Shown here: piece by piece, positions 18,691-26,994 of the stretch
Layout of the letters: every line of letters starts with the position of its first letter
Position numbering within the stretch: the first letter of the stretch is position 1
Source of the DNA: an uncultured Gammaproteobacteria bacterium
GTDB lineage: Bacteria; Pseudomonadota; Gammaproteobacteria; HK1
Direction of reading: 5' to 3'
DNA length: 64,000 nucleotides
Assembly: GCA_947258715.1 (NCBI GenBank)
Contig: CAMYJH010000012.1
Span: 182,191-246,190, forward strand
Translations under genes and position numbers: made by a program
The notes under the pieces: model-generated
Told to the model about the DNA's origin: nothing
Seen by the model: the letters and a program-made list of their open reading frames with translations, nothing else
Database searches by the model: none

Positions 18691-19131
18691 CCCGCCGCCG
18701 CCGGCGAAGCCGCGTTTTTGAGTCTGCTCGCGCGGCGCTCAAAGGCCCACTGGGGTTACAGCGCCGACTTCATTGAGGCGTGTCGCGAAGAGCTTACCTA
18801 CGACGCGGAATACGTGCGTGGCAACACCGTATTCGTGGCCGACAAGGGCGGAGAAATCGTCGGCTTTTATGTGCTCGAGCGCATTTCGGACACCGAAGCC
18901 GAGCTCAGCGCGATGTTCGTGGAGCCGCAACACATCGGTTGTGGGTTCGGACACGCCCTCATAGCCCACGCGAAGGAAACCGCTCGCAGGCAAGGAGCTA
19001 CAGTAATACTCATTCAGGCCGATCCCAACGCAGCGGCGTTTTATCAGTCTGCCGGTGCGGTTCTTTGCGGTGAGCGTGGATCCGGCAGCATTCCGGGGCG
19101 CGTTTTGCCGCTGTTTCGCATTTCCGTTTGA
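18649..19131 (+). CDS. GNAT family N-acetyltransferase
   Basis: The 160-residue protein has the GNAT fold: VADKGGEIVGFYVLERI, the acetyl-CoA loop region FVEPQHIGCGFGHALI and the C-terminal ADPNAAAFYQSAGAVLCGER. It would transfer an acetyl group to an amine or protein; the substrate is unknown. The first conserved part begins at AAIRPAAAGE. The only available start before it, GTG 18649, lies inside the dadA-like remnant in another frame, so the gene's original start may have been lost or replaced. Confidence 0.8.
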   Translation: MDAGPPPAAEAAIRPAAAGEAAFLSLLARRSKAHWGYSADFIEACREELTYDAEYVRGNTVFVADKGGEIVGFYVLERISDTEAELSAMFVEPQHIGCGFGHALIAHAKETARRQGATVILIQADPNAAAFYQSAGAVLCGERGSGSIPGRVLPLFRISV

Positions 19132-19201
19132 AGATCGAACGTTGAGGAGCAGCTAAATTTCCGCTAAGAAAAGGTATCGAGATTGAATCAGGAGCCAGCG
19201 C

Positions 19202-19405
19202 ATGAGGGCAGGAAGACTCATCGGCCTTAGCCTTGTAGCGGCGGGTGGAGCGCTACTATACTTCGGCATCACCGCCATGGAGTCTCCGCTGGAAGCGGTG
19301 AGCCAGACTCTGACAGGCCGCTACTCGGACCAGACCATGATCTACCTGATCAGCGGCAGCGTTTCAGCGGTAATTGGGCTGGCGATGCTGTTTAAGCGTG
19401 GTTAG
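19202..19405 (+). CDS. DUF3185 family small membrane protein
   Basis: The 67 residues form two membrane helices (LIGLSLVAAGGALLYFGITA and MIYLISGSVSAVIGLAMLF) separated by a polar loop containing SQTLTGRYSD. This is the DUF3185 family of proteobacterial inner-membrane proteins with unknown function. AGGAG is placed eight bases before the ATG. Confidence 0.85.
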   Translation: MRAGRLIGLSLVAAGGALLYFGITAMESPLEAVSQTLTGRYSDQTMIYLISGSVSAVIGLAMLFKRG

Positions 19406-19428
19406 GCAGACGGTGCGGCGTTGACCAG

Positions 19429-19848
19429 TTGCTGAAGATCTCCAATCAAGTTTCGATTCCCTCGAGCGAAATCGAGATCAGCGCCATACGTGCCCAAGGC
19501 GCCGGCGGACAGAACGTCAACAAGGTCGCAACGGCCGTCCACCTGCGATTCGATATCCTTGCCTCGTCGCTTCCTGACTTCTACAAGAAGCGCTTACTGG
19601 CCCTCAAGGACAAGCGTGTTTCCAAAGACGGGGTTGTCGTCATCAAGGCTCAGCGCTATCGTAGTCAGGAGAAGAATCGAGACGAGGCGCTGGCTCGGCT
19701 GCAGGGTCTGATTAGGAAGGTCGCCGAGTCTCGAAAAAAACGTATAGCCACAAAGCCGAGTAAAAGCGCAATGAAGAAACGCCTGGACAGCAAGACACGG
19801 CGAGGGAAAATCAAGGCGTTGAGGAGTAGGGTCACAAACGAACGCTGA
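19429..19848 (+). CDS. arfB: Alternative ribosome-rescue factor ArfB (peptidyl-tRNA hydrolase)
   Basis: The 139-residue protein matches ArfB/YaeJ. The GGQ motif that hydrolyses peptidyl-tRNA is at residues 26-28 in RAQGAGGQNVNKV, and the C-terminal tail is highly basic (KPSKSAMKKR, SKTRRGKIKALR), as needed to enter the empty mRNA channel of stalled ribosomes. It releases nascent chains on non-stop mRNA. The start is TTG 19429; length and domain order are normal for the family. Confidence 0.92.
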   Translation: MLKISNQVSIPSSEIEISAIRAQGAGGQNVNKVATAVHLRFDILASSLPDFYKKRLLALKDKRVSKDGVVVIKAQRYRSQEKNRDEALARLQGLIRKVAESRKKRIATKPSKSAMKKRLDSKTRRGKIKALRSRVTNER

Positions 19849-19874
19849 AGAATGCTGCGCTAGAGTCGGCAGCG

Positions 19875-19991
19875 ATGAAACATTCCAAGACCAGTGAGGG
19901 TCTTAAAGAAACTGATGCTGAACGCGCGCCGAAGAAGCTACTTGACGGCGGCGCGGGCCGGCGCATACTTAGTCGCTATTCCGTAGTTTAA
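19875..19991 (+). CDS. Possible 38-residue small ORF
   Basis: ATG 19875 opens a 38-codon frame rich in charged residues (MKHSKTSEGLKETDAERAPK, ending GRRILSRYSVV). It fills most of the gap between arfB and the next secreted protein, in the same direction. There is no recognised family and no strong ribosome-binding site, so it may be a chance ORF. Confidence 0.25.
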   Translation: MKHSKTSEGLKETDAERAPKKLLDGGAGRRILSRYSVV

Positions 19992-20022
19992 GCTTCTTAG
20001 ACTGAGTTTCTCGTCCATACCT

Positions 20023-20454
20023 ATGCAAATCCTGCGGCTCGCCAGTCTCGCTTTTGCCCTCACGGCTTTCCCCTTCGCCCTCGCGGCGGATCAGTCCGAG
20101 ACGGTGGAGGCGAAAAAAGAGGCTATTTCCAGCTACCTCGACAGCCATCCGGAAATGGTCGTCGATCTGCGTGATGTGAGCGGCGAATTCTGCTTCAACA
20201 CCTGGAAGGTGGGTGGCGGACAGATGACCCACTATGCTGTGGATCCATCCACCACCCAGGAAGACATGATCGAGTTCGTGCGGGTCGACTCCCTGCAGGG
20301 GAGTCTGGACGTGGACAAGCTGCCGCGCTTCCCCGGCAAACTTGGAAGCATGGAGCCGAACACGTGGTATTACCTTCCAGCCTGGCACCATGAACCCCAT
20401 CACGGCACAAGATTTCCGTTCGCGCTGATCTTGAGGGCAACCAACATTCAATAA
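20023..20454 (+). CDS. Secreted protein of unknown function
   Basis: The 143-residue precursor starts with a signal peptide (MQILRLASLAFALTAFPFAL, cleaved near Ala21-Ala22). The mature part contains EAISSYLDSHPEMVVDL and a C-terminal NTWYYLPAWHHEPHHGTRFP with clustered histidines that could bind metal. I do not recognise the family. It ends just before a strong terminator and converges on the Spy-like gene. Confidence 0.65.
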   Translation: MQILRLASLAFALTAFPFALAADQSETVEAKKEAISSYLDSHPEMVVDLRDVSGEFCFNTWKVGGGQMTHYAVDPSTTQEDMIEFVRVDSLQGSLDVDKLPRFPGKLGSMEPNTWYYLPAWHHEPHHGTRFPFALILRATNIQ

Positions 20455-20484
20455 GCGTTCGGTCTACGAGCACGTTGCTGCTTG

Positions 20485-20521
20485 CCGGGCCTGAAGCATC
20501 GGCTTCAGGCCCGGTTGCTTT
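20485..20521 (+). terminator. Strong terminator hairpin
   Basis: A perfect 13-bp stem (20485-20497 with 20502-20514) with an ATCG loop is followed by TTGCTTT. It ends the transcript of the secreted protein. The hairpin ends ten bases from the 3' end of the convergent Spy-like gene and may also protect that message. Confidence 0.8.
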
Positions 20522-20523
20522 GA

Positions 20524-21012
20524 TCAGGATTGCGGGCCGCGATCAGAATCGCGGTAGTGGTGGCGTTTTCCGCCATGCCGCTTTCGCATCTTTTCGAAGC
20601 GCTCGAGCTGTTCCGGAGACAGTATGTCCTTGATCTGGGAATGAACGCGGGCGTGTAAGACCATCATGTCCGCGACCAGGCTGCCTTGCTGATCGGCAAT
20701 TGCGCGAATTTCCGCTTCGCTGAAGGTCTCGTTCTTCCGAAAGGCTTTCATGGCTGCTCGGTTGGCGATCATCGCATCGGCCAGCCGGTCCGCTTCTGGA
20801 CGCGCGTCGTCGAGGACTTCCCGAACCTGGGTCTTCTGCTCTGCGGTCATGTCCAACTGGCGCGCGATGTAGGCGAGCTGGAAGGACGAAGCGAATAACT
20901 TGCCGCCACCGCGGCCACCGCCGAACCCACCGTGTGCGGCGGCCGGGTCAGCCAGAGCCATCAGGCCGGCAACGGCAACCGCGCCGACTGCTGCAAATAT
21001 CGATCTTTTCAT
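20524..21012 (-). CDS. Spy/CpxP-like periplasmic chaperone (LTxxQ family)
   Basis: The 162-residue precursor has a signal peptide (MKRSIFAAVGAVAVAGLMAL to AAA) and an all-helical mature part with two LTxxQ-like repeats, LDMTAEQKTQVREVL and ILSPEQLERFEKM, plus a His/Gly-rich N-terminus and C-terminus. The family includes Spy, which holds unfolded periplasmic proteins, and CpxP, which restrains CpxA. ATG 21012 has AGGAG seven bases upstream. It is divergent from a CpxR/CpxA-like system with GTAAA boxes between, which supports a role in that envelope-stress regulon. Confidence 0.85.
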   Translation of the reverse strand: MKRSIFAAVGAVAVAGLMALADPAAAHGGFGGGRGGGKLFASSFQLAYIARQLDMTAEQKTQVREVLDDARPEADRLADAMIANRAAMKAFRKNETFSEAEIRAIADQQGSLVADMMVLHARVHSQIKDILSPEQLERFEKMRKRHGGKRHHYRDSDRGPQS

Positions 21013-21090
21013 CGTCTGTCTCCTAGTCATTGAGCCGTTTGTCACCGTCTGGAAGTCACTCGGCTTCTTACGCCTTGCGACGTTCATGGT

Positions 21091-21163
21091 CGCGTATAAA
21101 TCTATACGCGCTGGCCGTGAAGTAGGGTCAGGCGCCAGTAAAGGGAGTGTAAAGTTGGGTAAA
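21091..21163. promoter_or_regulatory. CpxR-type operator and palindrome in the divergent promoter
   Basis: Three GTAAA repeats occur at 21138-21142, 21149-21153 and 21159-21163, spaced 11 and 10 bases start to start. The known CpxR box is GTAAA-N4-8-GTAAA, so this is a good match. On the other side lies a perfect 8-bp inverted repeat, CGCGTATA-AATC-TATACGCG (21091-21110), whose TATA-like cores could serve as -10 elements. The region separates the Spy-like gene from the regulator gene. Confidence 0.65.
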
Positions 21164-21248
21164 GACAAGGGCCTGGCGCTGATTGAACGCGTCCCGCATG
21201 TGCCAGAATCCTCTCTTGAGGATTTCTGACGGGCACTCGCAGGACCAG

Positions 21249-21963
21249 ATGACGACGGATTCAAGCATCACCCGCATCTTGTTGGCCGACGACGACGTCG
21301 AGCTGTGTGGGCTGTTGTCCGAGTACCTCAGCCAGGAGGGATTCGAGGTCGACGCCGTCCACGACGGTGCCGCGGCCGTGGAACGGGGACGCGGCGGCGA
21401 GTATGACATCGTGGTTCTCGACGTGATGATGCCCAAGGTGAATGGATTCGACGCTCTCCGCTCGCTGCGCGAGCACACGCGTACGCCAGTTCTCATGCTG
21501 ACGGCGCGGGGCGACGACGTCGATCGCATCGTCGGTCTGGAAATGGGTGCCGACGATTATCTGCCGAAACCCTGTAATCCCAGAGAGCTGGTTGCGCGTT
21601 TACGCGCCGTCCTCAGACGGTCGCAGTCCTGGTTTTCGACCGATGACGGCTCCGAGCCTGTTATCGCGGGCGATCTGGTGCTTCGCCCCGGAAATCGGGA
21701 GGCGCTGCTGTCCGGTGTACCGTTGATCCTCACCAGTGCGGAGTTCAGCGTACTGGAGACTCTGGTCCGGCGTATTGGGCGGGTGGTAGCGAAGGGCGAT
21801 CTGTGTGAGCAAGCGCTCGGCCGCAAGCTCGAACGCTACGATCGGAGTATCGACGTTCACGTGAGCAATCTGCGGAAAAAACTTGGTCCTTTTTTCCGAC
21901 GGTGTTCCTCGAATCAAGACCGTACGGGGCGCCGGCTATATCTACGTCTGCACAAAGTATTGA
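21249..21963 (+). CDS. CpxR-like response regulator, frameshifted near its 3' end
   Basis: This OmpR/CpxR-type regulator has a receiver domain (ILLADDDVELC, phospho-acceptor Asp58 in VVLDVMMPKV, LTARG, Lys in YLPKPCNPREL) and a winged-helix domain ending YDRSIDVHVSNLRKKLGP. There the frame breaks at a run of six T (about 21889-21894). Removing one T gives PFS followed by DGVPRIKTVRGAGYIYVCTK and TGA at 21961-21963, the normal CpxR ending. Read without correction, the frame runs on to 21998 and loses the wing that contacts DNA. This is a real mutation, a sequencing error or, less likely, slippage. ATG 21249 follows AGGA. Confidence 0.8.
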
Positions 21964-21997
21964 TGCGATTTTCTTCCATCATCGAAAGTGCCAGGTG

Positions 21998-23431
21998 ATG
22001 CGCAGCTTATACCTGAAAATTTTCCTCTGGTTCTGGGGCGCCATGGTTCTGATCGTGGTGGCCATGTTTTGGGTGACCTACCAGGTTGAGGGCCCGGGGG
22101 GCGCATCCCGGCCGCGCGCCGCACGGATGGCGTTTCGGGCCATACGAGATATGCAGGGGCTCGCAGAGGTCATATCCAGTCGCGGGATTGAAGCGGCGCG
22201 ACCCCTACTGCTGCGCCATCAGCGCGGCGGGCATCCGCGGCTGTTCGTAGTCAACGCCAGCGGCCGCGATGTGCTCGGCCGGGCCCTGCCGCCTTGGATC
22301 CGCGGCATGGAAGGCGCGCCCGCCGCAAGCACCAGGCGAATCACCCTTGTCACCGAGAGCGTGGCTGCGCCTTCCGGGCGGCGCTATCGAATGATCGCGC
22401 TGATTGGTGCGGGTGATCCAGGGGTAGCACCGGAAAGGAGAGCGCCTCCGGCTGCGACTTCGAACTCTTCCAGCGCCCGGGCGCTGAAATCAGCGGGACG
22501 GATCTTTCGCGGTTCGGCGGAAACGCAATGGCTTCGGCTTGGCGTCGCGATACTCGTCAGCGGCATCGTGTGTTTTCTGCTGGCGCGGTATCTCACCGGC
22601 CCGCTGGCGCAGCTGCGCGGCGCGACCCGAGGCCTGTCAGAGGGCGATCTCGCCGCGCGCGCGGGGGCCTCGGTTAGCGCCAGGCGAGACGAAATCGGTG
22701 CCCTGGGGCGCGATTTCGACGCCATGGCGGAGCGCGTCGAAGGCCTGGTGACGTCTCAGCAGCGCTTACTCCGAGATGTTTCCCACGAGCTGCGCTCGCC
22801 CCTGTCACGACTGCAGGTGGCCCTGGGTCTTGCGCGCAAGCGGGGGGTACCAGAGGTCATGCCGGATCTGGAGCGCATCGAGCTCGAGACCGAGCGACTC
22901 AATGAGCTCATCGGTCAAATTCTGACCCTTACCCGCCTGGAGCGTGAGCTTGCGGCGGAGCAGTCGGTTTCGGTGGAGCTTGCGGACATTGTCAGAGACG
23001 TGGTGGACGACGCGAACTACGAGGCCAGGGCGAGTCAGCGCAAAGTCGAGCTGGACGCAACGGTTGACGGAAGAGTGCAGTGCCGTCCCCGGCTGCTCCA
23101 CAGCGCCATCGAGAACGTCGTGCGCAACGCCGTGCGCTATACGGCCGAGGGAACGGTAGTAAAGGTGTCGATGAAGTCACGGGACGGCAGAATAACGACC
23201 TGCGTGCGCGATCAAGGTCCGGGGGTGCCGGAAGCAGCGCTTGGCCATTTGTTCGAACCGTTTTACCGTGTGGACGATGCGCGCGGGCGCGAGGGCGGCG
23301 GCTATGGGATCGGGCTCGCCATTACGGAACGCACCGTTAGACGGCACCAAGGCTCGGTTAGGGCGAGGAATCATCACCAGGGGGGGCTCCTCGTAGAGCT
23401 GGAGCTTCCGCTCGCCTCAGCGAGCCGTTAA
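21998..23431 (+). CDS. CpxA-like sensor histidine kinase
   Basis: The 477 residues comprise a first membrane helix (LKIFLWFWGAMVLIVVAMFW), a periplasmic domain of about 150 residues, a second helix (LGVAILVSGIVCFLLARYL), a HAMP linker, a HisKA domain with His263 in DVSHELRSPLSRL and an ATPase domain with NVVRNAVRYT, DQGPGVPE and GGGYGIGLAI. This is the layout of CpxA, which senses envelope stress and phosphorylates CpxR. It follows the regulator gene with 34 bases between the restored stop and the ATG. Confidence 0.88.
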   Translation: MRSLYLKIFLWFWGAMVLIVVAMFWVTYQVEGPGGASRPRAARMAFRAIRDMQGLAEVISSRGIEAARPLLLRHQRGGHPRLFVVNASGRDVLGRALPPWIRGMEGAPAASTRRITLVTESVAAPSGRRYRMIALIGAGDPGVAPERRAPPAATSNSSSARALKSAGRIFRGSAETQWLRLGVAILVSGIVCFLLARYLTGPLAQLRGATRGLSEGDLAARAGASVSARRDEIGALGRDFDAMAERVEGLVTSQQRLLRDVSHELRSPLSRLQVALGLARKRGVPEVMPDLERIELETERLNELIGQILTLTRLERELAAEQSVSVELADIVRDVVDDANYEARASQRKVELDATVDGRVQCRPRLLHSAIENVVRNAVRYTAEGTVVKVSMKSRDGRITTCVRDQGPGVPEAALGHLFEPFYRVDDARGREGGGYGIGLAITERTVRRHQGSVRARNHHQGGLLVELELPLASASR

Positions 23432-23448
23432 CTGCTTCGAGGTCCGCC

Positions 23449-23808
23449 CTAGTCGTTCTTCGGCAGATCGACCCGGTGGACGCGTTCGGTAATCTTGTTG
23501 CCGGGGTCGAAGTTGATCCTTCCCTCACCTGTCATACCGTTGGCGGTGACCCAGAAGCGCGTTCCGAGATCCTGATTGTGCACGTGAAGTCGGAACTCGT
23601 ACCCGCCAACTTTATCCGTGTTCGTTTCGCCGAGCGGTCGGCCCCCGAGTCCGGTGAGCTTTACCTTGGTATTCACCACCGGTTTGCCCTCAGAGTTCTG
23701 CACCGTGCCGAAGATTCTGTACCTGTGGTCAACCTCATGGGTCGCCTGCGAAGCGCCTGAAAGGAAGATCAAACTACCCAGGAGCACCAATTGAATCAAG
23801 CCGAACAT
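23449..23808 (-). CDS. Secreted carboxypeptidase-regulatory-like domain protein
   Basis: The protein begins with a signal peptide (MFGLIQLVLLGSLIFLSGAS), and the mature part reads RIFGTVQNSEGKPVVNTKVK with GETNTDKVGGYEFRLHVH, the pattern of CarboxypepD_reg-like beta-sandwich domains found in periplasmic and surface proteins. ATG 23808 is preceded by AAGGGG; an upstream start at 23853 would bury the signal peptide. It converges on the sensor kinase with 17 bases between stops. Its role is unknown. Confidence 0.65.
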   Translation of the reverse strand: MFGLIQLVLLGSLIFLSGASQATHEVDHRYRIFGTVQNSEGKPVVNTKVKLTGLGGRPLGETNTDKVGGYEFRLHVHNQDLGTRFWVTANGMTGEGRINFDPGNKITERVHRVDLPKND

Positions 23809-23953
23809 CAACCTAACCCCTTGTTTATCGTGATTGGTTTTCATCGAGTCCATTTGACCAACGAAATGCCGATGGGTTTCATGATTCGATTCTAGGAATC
23901 CAGTCGAGCCGTCGGATTCCTGACCCCGCCCGGCGATCCAGCATTGTCTCTTA

Positions 23954-24050
23954 GGAAACTCTGAATAATTCCATCCCTGGAATTTTCAGAGTCGGCAAGT
24001 GAAAACGCGGTTTCCACTTGCCTCACGAATCCAATGACTTACAGTCATCG
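23954..24050 (+). mobile_element. MITE copy 1, right end missing
   Basis: These 97 bases match the first two thirds of the elements at 38519 and 61925, starting GGAAACTCTGAATAATTCC. They contain three successive hairpins: ACTCTGA/TCAGAGT with AATTCC/GGAATT, CAAGTG/CACTTG, and TGAC/GTCA. Similarity stops after 24050, so the right inverted repeat is absent and the copy is truncated. A TATAAT sequence lies 15 bases beyond the break. Confidence 0.75.
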
Positions 24051-24065
24051 GGCCGGCGCGTGGCG

Positions 24066-24071
24066 TATAAT
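24066..24071 (+). promoter_or_regulatory. Possible -10 box TATAAT
   Basis: A perfect TATAAT sits 140 bases upstream of the dehydratase gene, just right of the truncated MITE. No good -35 lies at 17 bases; TTACAG is 21 bases away, inside the MITE. This is a tentative call. Confidence 0.25.
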
Positions 24072-24210
24072 TTCGGGCTGTCGCCGTCGCAGCGTAAAGC
24101 ATTCGCCAAACACAATGCCGGTATATGCGCGGTCTCGAGCCCTGGAAGCCGAATTGTTGCCGGTGCTCAGATAGCGAGTAGGGTCAGGTTTTTTCGGAGC
24201 TCATGCACCC

Positions 24211-25317
24211 ATGAAGATCGCAAGCGTGAAAACATTCGTGGTGGGAACCCCCCCGCCCCATTTCGGTGGTCGCTACTGGATTTTTTTGAAGCTCACCACC
24301 GACGGCGGGGTCGAGGGTATCGGCGAGGTGTACTCGATTCCGTTCCATCCTCAGGTTGTGACGCGAATGATTGAGGATGTCTGTGAGCGTTGCGTTATTG
24401 GCGCTGATCCCTTCAAGCTGGAAAAGCTTTGGCGGATTATCTACTCCAGCGGCTTCACCCAGCGTCCGGATACCTCCATCCTCGGGATCTTGAGCGGCAT
24501 AGAGATTGCCTGCTGGGACATCGTGGGAAAGGAACTCAGCAAGCCGGTGTACGAGCTTCTGGGTGGACGAGTTCATGAACGATTGCGTTCGTACACTTAC
24601 ATCTATCCGCAGCAATCCGACAAATCCGATGTTTATACGGACGCCGATCTGGCGGCAGAGCGGGCGGCCGAATACGTCGAGCAGGGCTTTACGGCGGTGA
24701 AATTCGATCCGGTCGGTTCCTACACGGCCTTCGATCCGAGGCAGCTTTCATTGCAGGCACTCGAACACTCCGAAAATTTCGTCGGCGCGTTGCGCGAGGC
24801 GGTGGGCGGAAAAGCGGATTTACTCTTCGGCACCCATGGTCAGATGACGCCATCGAGCGCAATTCGCCTGGCCAGGCGGCTGGAAAAGTTTGACCCGCTG
24901 TGGTTCGAAGAGCCGGTGCCGCCAGAGAAGCCGGAGGAAATGGCGCAAGTGGCGCGGGCAACCAGCATTCCCATCGCCACCGGCGAGCGGCTCGCGACCA
25001 AGTACGAGTTCTCGAGAGTGCTTGAGCAAAAAGCCGCGTCGATTTTGCAGATGGCCTTGGGCCGAGTGGGCGGAATCCTGGAGGCGAAGAAGATTGCCGG
25101 CATGGCGGAAGCGCACTATGCGCAGATTGCTCCCCATCTTTACTGCGGTCCGGTGGAGGGCGCGGCCAACATCCAGCTGGGTACCTGCAGCCCGAACTTC
25201 ATTATTCAGGAGAGCATTCTTACTTGGGGCGGCTTTCACGCAGACGAAGAAGTCGCGCTGGCGCACCCCTACGAGGGCAAAGCGCTGCACCTGGAGATGC
25301 TGGGTCGACCTTTGTAA
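24211..25317 (+). CDS. Mandelate racemase/muconate lactonizing family protein (sugar-acid dehydratase-like)
   Basis: This 368-residue enolase-superfamily protein has an N-terminal capping domain and a TIM barrel. Glu233 (WFEEP) and Glu259 (ATGERL) have the 26-residue spacing of metal ligands in D-galactonate dehydratase, and His209 (GTHGQ) and His309 (APHLYCGP) fit its catalytic histidines. The expected first metal ligand, Asp, is Gly207 here. Such enzymes dehydrate aldonic acids, but the changed metal site makes the substrate and activity uncertain. It has no operon partner in the window. Confidence 0.8.
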   Translation: MKIASVKTFVVGTPPPHFGGRYWIFLKLTTDGGVEGIGEVYSIPFHPQVVTRMIEDVCERCVIGADPFKLEKLWRIIYSSGFTQRPDTSILGILSGIEIACWDIVGKELSKPVYELLGGRVHERLRSYTYIYPQQSDKSDVYTDADLAAERAAEYVEQGFTAVKFDPVGSYTAFDPRQLSLQALEHSENFVGALREAVGGKADLLFGTHGQMTPSSAIRLARRLEKFDPLWFEEPVPPEKPEEMAQVARATSIPIATGERLATKYEFSRVLEQKAASILQMALGRVGGILEAKKIAGMAEAHYAQIAPHLYCGPVEGAANIQLGTCSPNFIIQESILTWGGFHADEEVALAHPYEGKALHLEMLGRPL

Positions 25318-25755
25318 GTCCTTTGGCCGTTTTCCGGAACGGAAACCCGCTGATTCGGATGCTCACGAGCTGGAGCCTGATTTCACCCGCCATACTTGAG
25401 ATTCAGTTCTGACCCGCGGCCCCGGCCAATCGCCATTCATCAGCCTCGGAAGCGCAGCGTCTCCCACCCTTCCGCCGATCGCCGACAATTCGGCAAGTTA
25501 CTTTTATTCCAGTTTTATCAATAGCTTGCCGAAGCATCCGCTACTGCACGGCGGATTTCTTCCACTACCCCGGTGCTCCAAGTGGGGTGGGAAACGGAAG
25601 CCTGGCTTATTCATTAAAGTTTTGTTCAAAACGGTCGATCCTATTCTTCTTAGGGGTAAACCGACTCACGCGGGCGGGTCTAAAACCCTTTTATCGGTTT
25701 GCTGAGTACCGCTACGACCGCAACGCTTCGTTCTGCGGATTTAGGGGAATAGAAG
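25318..25755. other. Intergenic region with a 9-bp inverted repeat
   Basis: No gene is visible. TTCGGCAAG (25489-25497) is repeated inverted as CTTGCCGAA (25525-25533) with a 27-base spacer, which could be an operator or a weak hairpin. A second imperfect hairpin lies near 25562-25590. The 3' part must hold the promoter of the polyamine-binding protein gene, but I cannot place it confidently. Confidence 0.3.
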
Positions 25756-26865
25756 ATGCTTAGTTTTGCAACTCGCACGCTTAGAGGGGTCAAGCACCTG
25801 ACCACGGCATTTCTAATAACTGTGGCCGCCGTGGTTTCATCCACATCAGCCCAACAGCCGCACGATTTTGGAGGCCAGGAGCTTGTGTTTCTGACCTGGT
25901 CGGAGTACCTCGATCCAGAGGTCGTTACCGAGTTCGAAAACAAGTTCAATGCCAAGATCAAATTTGTTTATTACGAGTCCGACGACACTCGGACAGAGAT
26001 ACTCGTCGCCAGTGAAGGAAAGGGCTATGACGTCATTCTCACGTCCGGACTGGATGTCCAAAAGTATGTAAGACAGGGCTGGCTCGAGTCCAAACGCAAC
26101 CTGAACATCCCGAACAATCGCCATATCAAACCACGATGGGCCAACGCATTCCCCAAAGCCGAGACGCACGCCATCCCGTACTTCTGGGGCACACTCGGAA
26201 TCGCATATCGCAAGGATCTCGTATCCAAACCCATCACAAGCTGGAACGATCTTCTGAATCCGCCCGAGGAGCTGCGCGGCAAGATCGTGATGAACAGATA
26301 TTCGCGGGACCTTACGGCCGCTGCGCTGAAAGCACTGGGTCATTCAATCAATAGTAACGATCGAAATGAACTCAAAGCCGCCGAAAACCTGCTGCAGGCA
26401 CAGAAGCCGTATGTCAAAGCTTACTCTTACGTGGTTTTATCCGAAGAGTCCGCTTTAGTGAAGGGTGACATAGTAGCGTCAATGATATTCAGCGGCGACG
26501 CGCTGATGCTGCAGGAGCATCATCCTGACATCGAATATGCGGTGCCAGCGGAAGGTGGAAATATTTGGGTCGATTATCTTGCAGTGCTAAGCGCGTCCAA
26601 GAAAAAAGAGTTGGCTTCCGCATTCATCAATTTACTCAATGAGCCAAAGATTGCCGCCAGAAACGCAGAATTTGTCTATTATGCTACTCCCAACACGGCA
26701 GCGGAGCAGTATCTGCCGGACGAGTACTTCGCTAACCCGGTAATCTACCCGCCCGAGGAGCAGCTCTCGAAATCCGAGTTCTATAAGCCACTATCTCCGC
26801 GGGCGCAGAAATTGACTAATAGTATCATCGCCCAACTGATCGTGGGAAAAACCATCCACGATTAA
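25756..26865 (+). CDS. Periplasmic polyamine-binding-type protein (PotD/NspS-like)
   Basis: The 369-residue precursor has a signal peptide ending near SSTSAQQ and a periplasmic solute-binding fold of the spermidine/putrescine family: LVFLTWSEYLDPEVVTEFEN, GYDVILTSGLDVQKYVRQGW, PYFWGTLGIAYRKD and GGNIWVDYLAVL. No ABC permease or ATPase genes are next to it; instead a GGDEF-EAL receptor follows 129 bases downstream on the same strand. That pairing matches Vibrio cholerae NspS, which signals polyamine levels to the c-di-GMP enzyme MbaA rather than feeding a transporter. The ligand is inferred, not shown. Confidence 0.85.
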   Translation: MLSFATRTLRGVKHLTTAFLITVAAVVSSTSAQQPHDFGGQELVFLTWSEYLDPEVVTEFENKFNAKIKFVYYESDDTRTEILVASEGKGYDVILTSGLDVQKYVRQGWLESKRNLNIPNNRHIKPRWANAFPKAETHAIPYFWGTLGIAYRKDLVSKPITSWNDLLNPPEELRGKIVMNRYSRDLTAAALKALGHSINSNDRNELKAAENLLQAQKPYVKAYSYVVLSEESALVKGDIVASMIFSGDALMLQEHHPDIEYAVPAEGGNIWVDYLAVLSASKKKELASAFINLLNEPKIAARNAEFVYYATPNTAAEQYLPDEYFANPVIYPPEEQLSKSEFYKPLSPRAQKLTNSIIAQLIVGKTIHD

Positions 26866-26994
26866 CAAACAACCGTCGCTATGCATAACCACTAGAACGG
26901 GCGGCATGAAATTGCCACGACGTGAGCGAGTCAGGCGCTCATCCGCGTCGATCGGCCCGATGCCGGTAAAGAACGTCACGGATGCTCGGCGTAT

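Noticed and set aside
25500..25755. Possible c-di-GMP or cobalamin riboswitch before the polyamine-binding protein
   Set aside because: The imperfect hairpin and GGAAGCC-like bases do not match the conserved core of either class.
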